From NCBI RefSeq assembly GCF_016862435.1, contig NZ_BOMY01000042.1, positions 62,001 to 126,000 of the forward strand: 64,000 nucleotides of DNA, written 5' to 3'. The position numbers and the translations under genes are program-made. The DNA is from Paractinoplanes tereljensis (GTDB lineage Bacteria; Actinomycetota; Actinomycetes; Mycobacteriales; Micromonosporaceae). Every line of letters starts with the position of its first letter. The stretch's first letter is position 1. This document shows, one piece after another, positions 1 through 7,836 of this stretch. The notes beneath the pieces were generated by a model. The model searched no databases. It saw only the letters and a program-made list of their open reading frames with translations, and was not told the DNA's origin.

Positions 1-47
1 TGCGCAGATTGCTGGAGGACGAGAGCGGCGAGGGGAGAGAACGATGA
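1..47 (+). CDS. C-terminal end of an upstream conservon gene (probably CvnC-like, partial)
   Basis: One reading frame is open from the window edge to a TGA at 45-47 and encodes ...RRLLEDESGEGRER. This TGA overlaps the ATG of the following GTPase gene in an ATGA arrangement. In actinomycete conservons the gene immediately before cvnD is cvnC, a small DUF742 protein, and it commonly overlaps cvnD in this way. Only about 15 residues are visible, so the identity rests on position and overlap, not on homology. Confidence 0.45.
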   Translation, partial: RRLLEDESGEGRER

Positions 48-778
48 GCCGAGACGACCGGGACACCCAGCAGCGGATGACGGCACGTTTCGAGAGCTCG
101 CTGCGCCGGATGCGGCGCGAGCCCGCCGAGGAAGCTCGCATCGAGGCCCTGGCCCAGGACGCTCTCCCGGCACCAGCCCCGGCCCGGGCTTCGGCCTCGG
201 TACGAACCCCGCCGCGTGCGTCACGCGTCCCGGTCGCGCTCAAGATCCTGATTGCCGGTGGCTTCGGCGCCGGGAAAACCACCATGGTCGATTCGGTCAG
301 CGAGATCCGCCCACTACAGACCGAGGAAACCCTCAGCGGCGCCGAAGGTGCCGACGGCGTGGAGGGCAAGACCACCACGACCGTGACGATGGACTTCGGC
401 CGGATCACCATCACCGAGGACCTGCAGCTCTACCTCTTCGGCACGCCCGGGCAGGACCGTTTCTGGTTCCTCTGGGACGAGCTGTCGCAGGGTGCGCTCG
501 GTGCCGTGGTGCTGGCCGACACCCGGCGGCTGGCCGACTGCTTCCCGTCGATCGACTACTTCGAGCAGCGGGGCACGCCGTTCGTGGTGGCGGTCAACTG
601 CTTCGAGGAGCAGCGCTTCGCCGCCGACGCGGTGGGCCGGGCGCTCGACCTCGACCCGGGGGTTCCGGTCGTGCTGTTCGACGCACGCGAGCCGGCGAGC
701 TCCCGGGACGTGCTCATCGAGCTGGTGGAGTACGTGTCTCGCCGTCAACGGTCGTCGGTCGGCGCCTATGCCGGCTGA
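44..778 (+). CDS. cvnD: CvnD-type small GTPase (conservon ATP/GTP-binding protein)
   Basis: The 244-residue protein is a Ras-like P-loop GTPase of the conservon (Cvn) family, soluble proteins that associate with CvnA-C at the membrane in actinomycete signalling. The P-loop GGFGAGKTT lies at about residues 72-80. A switch segment TTTVTMDFGRIT and the G3-equivalent LFGTPGQDRFWFLW follow, then VVLADTRR and VAVNCFEE in place of the canonical NKxD; all are hallmarks of CvnD. The first 65 residues are a charged, Ala/Pro-rich extension longer than is usual for CvnD (family core about 190-200 residues). The ATG overlaps the previous stop (ATGA), which supports this start. The gene converges on the DivIVA-like gene nine bases downstream. 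Only the end of the conservon is inside the window. Confidence 0.88.
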   Translation: MSRDDRDTQQRMTARFESSLRRMRREPAEEARIEALAQDALPAPAPARASASVRTPPRASRVPVALKILIAGGFGAGKTTMVDSVSEIRPLQTEETLSGAEGADGVEGKTTTTVTMDFGRITITEDLQLYLFGTPGQDRFWFLWDELSQGALGAVVLADTRRLADCFPSIDYFEQRGTPFVVAVNCFEEQRFAADAVGRALDLDPGVPVVLFDAREPASSRDVLIELVEYVSRRQRSSVGAYAG

Positions 779-786
779 TGACCAGG

Positions 787-1119
787 TCAGCGGTCGGCGG
801 CGCCGCGGAGGCGGCGGACCTCGTCGATGATCTGCTGGTCGGTGGGCTGCGACAGGCGCAGTACCGAGGCCAGTGTGGTGCGGAACTCGTCGGTTGCGGC
901 CAGGCTGTCCAGTTCGCGCAGCAGCGCCTGCACCGCCTTGTCGACCTCGAGACGGTCGTAGCCGCGCAGCGCGATCTCGAACTTGGCGGTGCGCAACGCT
1001 TCGCGGGCGACTGCGCGCTGGGCGGCGTCGCCGGTCAGGGCGGCGTCGGCCGAGTTGATGAGGGTGTCGACCTGTCGCTTCTCGTAGCCACGCAACACTG
1101 TGAGGAAATCTCGCGCCAT
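787..1119 (-). CDS. small DivIVA-domain protein
   Basis: The 110-residue soluble protein carries two copies of the short DivIVA-type motif, FLTVLRGYEKRQVDTLI near the N-terminus and FEIALRGYDRLEVDKAV about 45 residues later. Each is followed by helical, charged sequence that could form coiled coil. DivIVA/Wag31 proteins mark curved membrane and cell poles; this is much shorter than Wag31 and is one of the many small paralogues in actinomycetes, so its role is unknown. I chose the ATG at 1117-1119 (MARDFL) because the motif begins right after it. The frame stays open to 1170, but that adds a less typical N-terminus. It is divergent from the GntR gene and convergent with cvnD. Confidence 0.7.
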   Translation of the reverse strand: MARDFLTVLRGYEKRQVDTLINSADAALTGDAAQRAVAREALRTAKFEIALRGYDRLEVDKAVQALLRELDSLAATDEFRTTLASVLRLSQPTDQQIIDEVRRLRGAADR

Positions 1120-1153
1120 GGTGTCACTGTAGATCCACCGCGCCAGCAACGCA

Positions 1154-1182
1154 TTGTTGCGGGCGCCCAAGTCCTGGATAAT
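1154..1182 (+). promoter_or_regulatory. putative sigma-70-type promoter of the GntR gene with overlapping inverted repeat
   Basis: TTGTTG (1154-1159) and GATAAT (1177-1182) are separated by exactly 17 bases, a good match to housekeeping -35/-10 spacing, and would start transcription near 1189, about 26 bases before the GntR start. An inverted repeat GCAAC (1146-1150) / GTTGC (1156-1160) overlaps the -35 box and could be an autoregulatory site. The call comes from pattern inspection only. Confidence 0.45.
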
Positions 1183-1214
1183 GGGCGCGGAAAATGTCTT
1201 TCGGAAGGAACTTC

Positions 1215-1889
1215 ATGGCTGGCCCGGTTACCGAAGAGGAACGCCCCGAGTCGCTCTCCCGGCAGATTTACGCAATGCTTCGGGAAGGCATTATCCGGGG
1301 GCGCTGGGCGCAGGGGTCCCGGCTCGCCGAGCAGCGGCTCGCGCAGGAGTTCCAAGTGTCCCGGGTGCCGATGCGGGAGGCCGTGCCGATGCTCGAGGTG
1401 GACGGGTTCGTGCAGACCCTGCCTCGTCGCGGGGCGGTGGTGTCGAGCTGGTCGGTCAAGGCCGCCAACGACCTGTTTGACCTGCGGCTATGCCTTGAGG
1501 TTGGCGCTGCGCGGTATGCCGCTCGGGAAGTCGGCGGCGGGGTCTCCACCGCGCCTTTGCGGGAGGCTCTGGAGCAGTCGCGGCGGGCGGTGGCCGAGCG
1601 GGACGCCTATGCGATCGCGCGGGACAGCACCGCGTTCCACGAAATCATCGTCGATCTTACCGACAACGCGTTGATGCGGTCGCTGATGCGGTCGGTTTCC
1701 GGGCGGATGATGTGGCTGTTCTTCATGACTTCCGAGCTCGATCCGGTGGACGCGCTCGCGGGGCATGAGGAATTGCTGGCGGCAATCGCTTCGGGTAATG
1801 AGCGGGTGGCGGAATCGGTGGCCTACACGCACATTGAGAGCGACCGGCTGGAATCGCTGGCCGCTCTCAAGCGCCTGGGTATCGATTAA
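1215..1889 (+). CDS. GntR-family transcriptional regulator, FCD/FadR subfamily
   Basis: The 224-residue DNA-binding repressor or activator has an N-terminal winged helix (residues about 10-75: SLSRQIYAMLREGIIRGRW, then the recognition region LAQEFQVSRVPMREA). A C-terminal all-helical FCD ligand domain follows, with the metal-binding-type residues of the family (D.R, FH, and H in YTHIESD). The ATG at 1215 is preferred because GGAAGGAA lies 5-6 bases before it; an in-frame ATG at 1194 lacks such a site. The gene ends tail-to-tail with the substrate-binding protein gene, sharing four bases (1886-1889). It most likely controls the adjacent nine-gene operon through the GGTATACC palindromes at 11903 and 11998, since FCD-type GntR proteins favour such GT...AC palindromes. 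The regulator-site link is an inference. Confidence 0.87.
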   Translation: MAGPVTEEERPESLSRQIYAMLREGIIRGRWAQGSRLAEQRLAQEFQVSRVPMREAVPMLEVDGFVQTLPRRGAVVSSWSVKAANDLFDLRLCLEVGAARYAAREVGGGVSTAPLREALEQSRRAVAERDAYAIARDSTAFHEIIVDLTDNALMRSLMRSVSGRMMWLFFMTSELDPVDALAGHEELLAAIASGNERVAESVAYTHIESDRLESLAALKRLGID

Positions 1890-3448
1890 GCGATGCCGAG
1901 CTTCGCGAAGTTCAGCTCGTTCGCGCCGATGTTGTGTGACTCGGCCACGCCGGTGAGCCACTTCTGGGCCACGACCCAGTCCTTGTTGTACGAGAAGTTC
2001 AGGTAGCAGCCGGACGACGCATACTTGGTGGCGGCCGAGACGAACAGGGCGTTGTCGCCGGTCAGCACGGCCTTGTTGAGGTCGGCGTCAACCGAGGGGT
2101 CGTCGCAGCCGAAGTAGTTGATGCCACCCGACTTGTCCCAGAACACGTGACCCCACATGTACGGGTTGCCGCCATCGGGACCGTTGTTGCCGTCGAAGAA
2201 GGCATCCGGACCCTTGGCCGGGTCGTTCACCCAGTCGAACACCTGGGCGGTCGGGTAGCCCTGGGCGGTGGCCTTGATGTTCAGGGTGGCCATCTGGGCG
2301 GCGACGATGGTGGCGAGCTGCTGGGCGTTCGGGTTGCCGGTGGCGTACCCGATGGTCATCGTCGTGCCGGCGGGCAGCGTCGCGGCGTACGCCTTGAGCA
2401 CCTCGGGTTTGTAGTTGATCTCTTGTTTGTCGGCGCCGTCCGGGATCATGCCCTTGGCGTAGAGGGTGGTGGCCAGTTCGGAGCGATCGCCGAGCACCTG
2501 CGGGATGAGTTTCTCCCGGTCGAGGGACTGCAGGAAGGCGAGCCGGGCCTCGGCGGTCTTGAAGAACGTGCCGCTCGGGTTGAGGGTGACCAGCGCGGAC
2601 TGCAGGGTGGGCAGCAGATAGCTGTTGACCGCGGCGGAGGTCTCGTACTTCTTCAGGTCGGACGACGGCAGCGCGGCCACGATGGCCGACACATCACCCT
2701 TGTCGAAGGCCAGTTCCAGGGCGGACGAGTCGTTGTAGACCGGCAGTTCGACCTTGGTGAACGGCGACTTGGTGCCCCAGTAGCCGTCGAACTGGGTCAG
2801 CTCGTACTTCGTGCCGGTCTGCACCGCGGCGAGCGTGTACGGCCCGGATCCGATGTCGTGGGTGGTCAGGTAGGTCTGCGCGTCGTCGCTGCCCTTGTTC
2901 GCGGCGAGCGCGGAAGGGGAGATCATCTTAGGCCCGAACGGCGAGGCCAGGTAGTCGAGGAACGCCGCGTTCCCCTCCTTGAGCGTCACCACCGCGGTCG
3001 CCGGGTCCGACGTGTCGACGCTCTGCACGCCGGCCGTCATGTAGGCGGCGCCGCCCTTCACGTCGGTGCGTCGCTGCAACGACACCTTGACCGCGTCGGA
3101 CGTGAACGCCGTGCCGTCGTGGAACTTCACGCCGGAGCGCAGGTGGAACGTGTAGACCTTCTTGTCGGCCGAGACCTCCCACGAGGTGGCCAGCCGCGGC
3201 GCGATCTTCACGGTGTCGATGTTGTCCTCGTACTGGACCAGGCCCTCATAGGTGTTGAGGACGATCGCCAGGCCGTTGTTGGCGTAGTAGATGTCCGGGT
3301 CCGGCGGCTGGCCGATGTCCCCGAGCAGGCCGACGGTCAGCACCCCGTCGGTCGGTGCCGGGTTGACCTGGGCTTCATTGGTCTTGCCATCGCACGCGGC
3401 GATGGTCAAAGCGACCAGCGCAGCCGCACCAAAACGCAGTAGCTTCAT
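1886..3448 (-). CDS. ABC transporter substrate-binding lipoprotein, family 5 (peptide/opine type)
   Basis: The 520-residue extracytoplasmic solute receptor begins with a signal peptide ending in the lipobox LTIAAC (Cys at about residue 19), so it is expected to be lipid-anchored outside the membrane. The SBP_bac_5 fold is recognised from YEGLVQYE, LATSWEVSADKKVYTFHLR and VKFHDGTAFTSDAV, and the length is normal for the family. The ATG at 3446-3448 follows GGGAGA at good spacing; a TTG one codon earlier is possible but less likely. It is the last gene of the minus-strand catabolic operon, 18 bases after the permease gene. The substrate is unknown, but the co-encoded amidohydrolase, racemase, kinase and deglycase suggest a small nitrogenous or glycated compound. 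Confidence 0.9.
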   Translation of the reverse strand: MKLLRFGAAALVALTIAACDGKTNEAQVNPAPTDGVLTVGLLGDIGQPPDPDIYYANNGLAIVLNTYEGLVQYEDNIDTVKIAPRLATSWEVSADKKVYTFHLRSGVKFHDGTAFTSDAVKVSLQRRTDVKGGAAYMTAGVQSVDTSDPATAVVTLKEGNAAFLDYLASPFGPKMISPSALAANKGSDDAQTYLTTHDIGSGPYTLAAVQTGTKYELTQFDGYWGTKSPFTKVELPVYNDSSALELAFDKGDVSAIVAALPSSDLKKYETSAAVNSYLLPTLQSALVTLNPSGTFFKTAEARLAFLQSLDREKLIPQVLGDRSELATTLYAKGMIPDGADKQEINYKPEVLKAYAATLPAGTTMTIGYATGNPNAQQLATIVAAQMATLNIKATAQGYPTAQVFDWVNDPAKGPDAFFDGNNGPDGGNPYMWGHVFWDKSGGINYFGCDDPSVDADLNKAVLTGDNALFVSAATKYASSGCYLNFSYNKDWVVAQKWLTGVAESHNIGANELNFAKLGIA

Positions 3449-3466
3449 CAATATCTCCCAAAAACG

Positions 3467-4435
3467 CTAAAGGGCGATGCGCGGATCGGCGAGCGCCTGG
3501 ATCATGTCCACCACGGTGTTGGTCACGATGTAGACGGCGCCGAGCACGACGGTGACGCCGGCGATCGCCGGGTAGTCCGCCGCCGGGATGCTCTCCGCGA
3601 GGTAGTTGCCGATCCCGGGCCAGCTGAAGATCTGCTCGACGACGACCACGCCGGCGAACATGAAGCCCAGCTGCAGTCCGGCCATCGAGAGGCCGGGCCC
3701 GATCGAGTTGCGCAGGACGTGCCGGCCGAAGACGGCAACCTCGGTGAGGCCCTTGGCCCGCGCGGTTCGGACATGGTCGGCGCTCAGCGTCTGCTGGAGG
3801 CTGGCGCGCAGGATGCGCCCGATGCTGACCGCGGGAGCCACGGCCAGCACGAGTGCGGGCAGGACGACGTGTTGCAGGCCATCGCCGAACTGGGCCCAGT
3901 CACCGGTGACCAGGCTGTGCGTCAGCAGAAAGCCGTCGTCGTTGCCGCCCCGGCCGGTGGCGGGCAGCCAGCCGAGGTGCGCGTAGAACAGGATGATCCC
4001 GCCGAGGGCCAGCAGGAACGGCGGTGCCGTGGCACCGACGAGCAGGACGCCGCGCACGAACGTGCCGGCGATGGTGCGGAGCATGGCGAAGACCGCCCCG
4101 AGCAGCAGGGCGAACAGGAACGCGACGACCACCAGCTCGAACGTGGCGGGCAGGAAGGCGCCGAGGTCGGCGGTCACCTTCCGATGCGTACGGTAGGAGG
4201 TGCCCAGGTCACCGCGGGCCGCCGCGGACAGGTAGTGGCCATAGCGACTGACCAGCGGATCGTCCAGGTGCAGCGTGACCCGTTCGGCCGCGACCGCGGC
4301 CGGCGAGGCGTTGGCCCCGAGGTACGCCTTGACCGGATCGCCCGGCGAATACTGCTGAAGAACAAAGACAACAGCGGTCAGGATCAGGAGTACGGCGACA
4401 GCGGCGCCCGCCCGCCGGGTCAGGAAGCCGATCAT
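3467..4435 (-). CDS. ABC transporter permease, DppB type
   Basis: The 322-residue integral membrane protein of a peptide-type importer begins MIGFLTRRAGAAVAVLLILTAVVFVLQQYSPGDP-like (first transmembrane segment then a periplasmic segment). This is the standard DppB/OppB N-terminus. The cytoplasmic coupling (EAA-like) loop VRTARAKGLTEVAVFGRHVLRN lies in the second half, and about six transmembrane segments are apparent. The ATG at 4433-4435 overlaps the stop of the upstream DppC-type gene (ATGA), fixing the start. The open frame upstream of this ATG is a GC-bias artefact. With the other ABC genes it forms one transporter. Confidence 0.92.
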   Translation of the reverse strand: MIGFLTRRAGAAVAVLLILTAVVFVLQQYSPGDPVKAYLGANASPAAVAAERVTLHLDDPLVSRYGHYLSAAARGDLGTSYRTHRKVTADLGAFLPATFELVVVAFLFALLLGAVFAMLRTIAGTFVRGVLLVGATAPPFLLALGGIILFYAHLGWLPATGRGGNDDGFLLTHSLVTGDWAQFGDGLQHVVLPALVLAVAPAVSIGRILRASLQQTLSADHVRTARAKGLTEVAVFGRHVLRNSIGPGLSMAGLQLGFMFAGVVVVEQIFSWPGIGNYLAESIPAADYPAIAGVTVVLGAVYIVTNTVVDMIQALADPRIAL

Positions 4436-5292
4436 CGCCGGCCGTCCAGCAGTCCGCGCAGCGCGTCGCCGCCGAGGTTGGCGACCAGGCTCAGCAGCAT
4501 CACCGCGATGCCCGGAACCACCGGCACCCACCACTGGGCCAGCAGCTGGGTGAGCGCGCGGGCGGTGTCGGCGCCCAGCTCCGGGGCGGGCGCGAGCTGG
4601 CCGAGACCGATGAACGACAGCCCGGCCAGCAGCAGCACCACATTGCCGATGTCGAGGCTGGCGGTGACGATCGCGGTCGGCACGGTGCCGGGCAGCAGGT
4701 GCCGGCGCAGGATCCGCAGCCGGCTCGCCCCGGCCAGCCGGGCCGCCTCGACGTGCGGGCGGGCGGCCAGGGCGCGCACCTCGCCGCGGATGATCCGGGC
4801 GTAGTACGGCCACCAGACGATCGAGATACCGAGCAGGGTGTGCACCAGGCCGGGGCCGAGCGCGGCCACGATGGCGATCGCGACCAGCACGCCCGGCAGC
4901 GCCAGGAACAGGTCGGTGAGCCGCATCAGCACGTTGTCGACCCAGCCGCCGGCCGCGCCCGCGACCAGCCCGATCAGGCCACCGAACAGCAAACCCACAA
5001 GGACCACGGCCAGGGCCGACAGCCAGGAGGCCTGAATACCCCAGAGGGTACGGCTGAGCAGGTCCCGCCCGATCATGTCGGTGCCGAGCAGGTGACCGGG
5101 CGAGCCGGGCGGCAGGTTGAAGTCGCCGACCGGCTGGATCGGGTCGTCCGGGGCGAGCAAGCGAGCGCCGAGGGCGACCAGGGTGACCAGCCCGAGCAGG
5201 CCGACCAGCACCCGGTTGAGGGTCAGGTTGTGCACGGCCGGGGTTCGCGAGCGGACCCCGAACCGGCGCGGGACGACAGCGGCATCACTCAT
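4432..5292 (-). CDS. ABC transporter permease, DppC type
   Basis: The 286-residue membrane permease partners the DppB-type protein. A first hydrophobic segment follows a short cytoplasmic N-terminus. The periplasmic signature HLLGTDMIGRDLLSRTLWG comes next, then about five further membrane segments and the EAA loop EAARLAGASRLRILRRHLLP that docks the ATPase. These features and the length are typical of DppC. It overlaps the ATPase gene by four bases upstream and the DppB gene by four bases downstream, so the three are translationally coupled. Confidence 0.92.
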   Translation of the reverse strand: MSDAAVVPRRFGVRSRTPAVHNLTLNRVLVGLLGLVTLVALGARLLAPDDPIQPVGDFNLPPGSPGHLLGTDMIGRDLLSRTLWGIQASWLSALAVVLVGLLFGGLIGLVAGAAGGWVDNVLMRLTDLFLALPGVLVAIAIVAALGPGLVHTLLGISIVWWPYYARIIRGEVRALAARPHVEAARLAGASRLRILRRHLLPGTVPTAIVTASLDIGNVVLLLAGLSFIGLGQLAPAPELGADTARALTQLLAQWWVPVVPGIAVMLLSLVANLGGDALRGLLDGRR

Positions 5293-6989
5293 ATCGCGAT
5301 CTCCGGTACGGCGGCGAGCAGCGTTTTCGTGTAGTCGGCCTGCGGATGGGACACCAGGTCGTCGGCGGGGCCGGTCTCGGCGATGTGGCCGCCGGTCATC
5401 ACCACGATCCGGTCGCCCATCAGCCGGGCGACGGCCAGGTCGTGGGTGACGAAGACGACCGCCATGCCGAGGTCGGCACGCAGCTGCCGGATCAGGTTGA
5501 GCACGCTGGCGGCGAGCGAGGCGTCCAGGGCACTTGTCGGCTCGTCACAGAGCAGGACCGCAGGCGGGACGATGGTCGCCCTCGCCAGGGCGACTCGCTG
5601 CCGCTGTCCGCCGGACAACTGCCGGGGGCGGGCAGTGGCCACGGTGGCGGGCAGGCCGATCTTCGTGAGCGCATCCCGTACGCGCTGGTCCTGCTCGGCG
5701 CGGCTCAGCTTGAGCGGGAGCAGCCGTTCGCGGAGCAGCTCGCCGATGGTGAGCCAGGGGGTCAGCGACGAGCCGGCGTCCTGGAAGACCATCTGGGTGC
5801 CGCCGGTGACCTCGCGGGTGCCGCCGGTCGGCGGGATCAGCCCGGCGATCACCCGGAGCAGGGTCGATTTGCCGGAGCCGCTCTCGCCGACGATCGACAC
5901 CGCCTCGCCGGGCGCCACCTCGAGGTCGACGCCGTCGAGGGCTTTGAGGGTGCCGGCCCGGCGCCAGCCGTTGCGCAGCTTGAAGTCGCACCTGATGTTG
6001 TGGAGCCGCACCACCGCCGAACCCTCGACGGCCGGCCCGAGTTCGCCGGGCTCGGCCGCCGACGTGCCGTCCGGCATATCCGAGATGTCACGCCAGCAGG
6101 CCCGCTGATGTTCGTCCCCGACCAGCGGCGGCTGTTCGGTCGCGCAGCGATCGACGGCCAGTGGGCATCGCGTGTGGTAGGCGCAACCCGGGCCGCGCGG
6201 GCCGGCCTCGGCCGGGAGCGTGGGCAGTTCGCGGCCGCGCGGGGTGGTCAGCGACAACCGCGACCGCAGCAGGCCGGCGGTATACGGGTGGGTGGGATGA
6301 GCCAGCAGCTCGCGGGTCGGGCCGAGCTCGGCGAGGCGACCGGCGTACAGCACGCCGATCCGGTCGGTGATCTGGGCGGCCACCGCGAGGTCGTGGGTGA
6401 TGAACAGGACGCTGCAGCCGTACTCGTCGCGCAGGTCCCGCAGCAGCGACAGCACCTGGGCCTGCACGGTCACGTCGAGCGCGGTGGTCGGCTCGTCCGC
6501 GATGATCAGCGACGGGCGGCCGGCCACCGCGATCGCGGTCATCACCCGCTGCCGCAGCCCGCCGGAGAGCTCGTGCGGATAGACCCGCAGCCGCACCGCC
6601 GCGTCCGCCACCCCGACGTGTTCGAGCAGCTGCACGGCCCGGTCGGTGTCCCGGGTGACCTCGGTGATCTGCCGGCCGATCCGCATTGTCGGGTTCAGCG
6701 AGGTCATCGGGTCCTGGAAGATGACCCCGAGCTCGCGGCGCCGCACCCCGCGGTGCGCGGCGGCCGAGCCGTGCATCATGTCCACCCCGGCCACCTCGAC
6801 GGTGCCGGTCACCTGCGGGTGGGCGTCCGGCGGCAGCAGGCCCATCAGGGTCAGGGCGAGCACGCTCTTGCCCGAGCCGGACTCGCCGACCAGCCCGAGG
6901 ATCTCCCCCGGCCGCACCGACAGGGACACCCCACGCAGCACCGGATTGCCCCGCAGCGAGACGTGCAGGTCGTCAACCGACGCGATCAT
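5289..6989 (-). CDS. fused double ABC ATPase of a peptide-type importer (DppD-DppF fusion)
   Basis: The 566-residue cytoplasmic ATPase carries two complete nucleotide-binding domains in one chain. Domain 1 (about 1-265) has GESGSGKS, signature LSGGLRQRV, Walker B LIIADEPTTALD and an oligopeptide-transporter C-terminal extension with a Cys-containing segment (GPGCAYHTRCPLA), typical of OppD/DppD proteins. Domain 2 (about 325-566) has GESGSGKST, LSGGQRQRV and VLLCDEPTSALD. Fusing the two ATPases is common in actinomycete importers. It begins inside the end of the deacetylase-like gene (17-base overlap) and ends over the permease start. It powers the importer made with the two permeases and the lipoprotein. 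Confidence 0.93.
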   Translation of the reverse strand: MIASVDDLHVSLRGNPVLRGVSLSVRPGEILGLVGESGSGKSVLALTLMGLLPPDAHPQVTGTVEVAGVDMMHGSAAAHRGVRRRELGVIFQDPMTSLNPTMRIGRQITEVTRDTDRAVQLLEHVGVADAAVRLRVYPHELSGGLRQRVMTAIAVAGRPSLIIADEPTTALDVTVQAQVLSLLRDLRDEYGCSVLFITHDLAVAAQITDRIGVLYAGRLAELGPTRELLAHPTHPYTAGLLRSRLSLTTPRGRELPTLPAEAGPRGPGCAYHTRCPLAVDRCATEQPPLVGDEHQRACWRDISDMPDGTSAAEPGELGPAVEGSAVVRLHNIRCDFKLRNGWRRAGTLKALDGVDLEVAPGEAVSIVGESGSGKSTLLRVIAGLIPPTGGTREVTGGTQMVFQDAGSSLTPWLTIGELLRERLLPLKLSRAEQDQRVRDALTKIGLPATVATARPRQLSGGQRQRVALARATIVPPAVLLCDEPTSALDASLAASVLNLIRQLRADLGMAVVFVTHDLAVARLMGDRIVVMTGGHIAETGPADDLVSHPQADYTKTLLAAVPEIAI

Positions 6990-7836
6990 GCTGAGCCACC
7001 TCCCGGAAGATCTCGCCCGGCCGGCAGAACCAGACGTCGTCGGCGTGCGCGGCGATGTGCCGGAGCGCCCGGGTCAGCGCCCGCAGCCGGAACGGCGCGC
7101 CGGAGATGAACGAGTGCGTCACCAGGCCCATGACCAGGGGCTGCTCGTCGGCGGCCAGAAGCAGTTCGTCGAACTCGTCGATGACCATCGAGGTGAAGTC
7201 GGCGGCCGACGCGGCCCGGCCGACCATGGTGGTGCTGTCGTTGAGTTCGAGCGGGTACGGGATGGACAGCAGCGGCCCGGAGTCGGTGGTCAGCCACACC
7301 GGTTGGTCGTCCATCCGCAGGTCGAGGAGGTAGCGGTAACCGGTGGCGGCGAGCAGGTCGAGAGTGCGCGGGGTGTGCGTGAGCCACGGGCTGGACCAGC
7401 CGCCGGGCGCGGCCCCCTCGGCGACGGCGATCCGGCCGGCCACCTCGCTCAGGTACGCCCTCTCCTGCACCCGGTCCAGCCCGGCCAGGGTGTCCGAGTT
7501 GGTGACCCCGTGCGCCACGAACTCGGCGCCGAGCCGCCGGGCGGCCTCGGTCACGTCCGGCGCGGTGTCGTAGACCATGGTGTTGAGCAGCACGGTCGGC
7601 GGAATACCGAACTCGGCCAGCCGGTCGAACAGCCGGAACGCGCCGACCCGGTTGCCGTAATCGCGCCACGCGGTGTTGACCAGGTCGGGCGCCTCGACGC
7701 CGGGCAGCAGGTCCTCGGTCAGTCCCTCGCCGAAGCGGTAGTCCTCGACCCCGACCGCGACGTACACGGCGAGTTTCCGGCCGCCGGGCCAGCGCCCGCC
7801 GGGCCGGGCCGTGATCGGCGAGTAGTCGTATCTCAT
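6973..7836 (-). CDS. polysaccharide-deacetylase-fold hydrolase (PuuE/allantoinase-like)
   Basis: The 287-residue protein has a NodB-homology (polysaccharide deacetylase) fold of the cytoplasmic PuuE-like branch, and no signal peptide. Visible motifs are GRKLAVYVAVGVEDYRFGEG near the N-terminus, EFVAHGVTNSDTL (histidine of the second motif), APGGWSSPWLTHT and FITHS-like VTHSFISG near the end. Members of this branch hydrolyse cyclic ureides such as allantoin or related amides rather than polymers, which fits the neighbouring hydantoin-racemase-like and amidohydrolase genes. The ATG at 7834-7836 overlaps the stop of the amidohydrolase gene. The exact substrate cannot be read from sequence. Confidence 0.8.
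   Translation of the reverse strand: MRYDYSPITARPGGRWPGGRKLAVYVAVGVEDYRFGEGLTEDLLPGVEAPDLVNTAWRDYGNRVGAFRLFDRLAEFGIPPTVLLNTMVYDTAPDVTEAARRLGAEFVAHGVTNSDTLAGLDRVQERAYLSEVAGRIAVAEGAAPGGWSSPWLTHTPRTLDLLAATGYRYLLDLRMDDQPVWLTTDSGPLLSIPYPLELNDSTTMVGRAASAADFTSMVIDEFDELLLAADEQPLVMGLVTHSFISGAPFRLRALTRALRHIAAHADDVWFCRPGEIFREVAQHDRVG

Noticed and set aside
3467-4813. A longer DppB-type permease with about 126 extra N-terminal residues
   Set aside because: The extra part is Arg/Pro-rich shadow sequence over the DppC gene; the ATG at 4435 fits family start and ATGA overlap.
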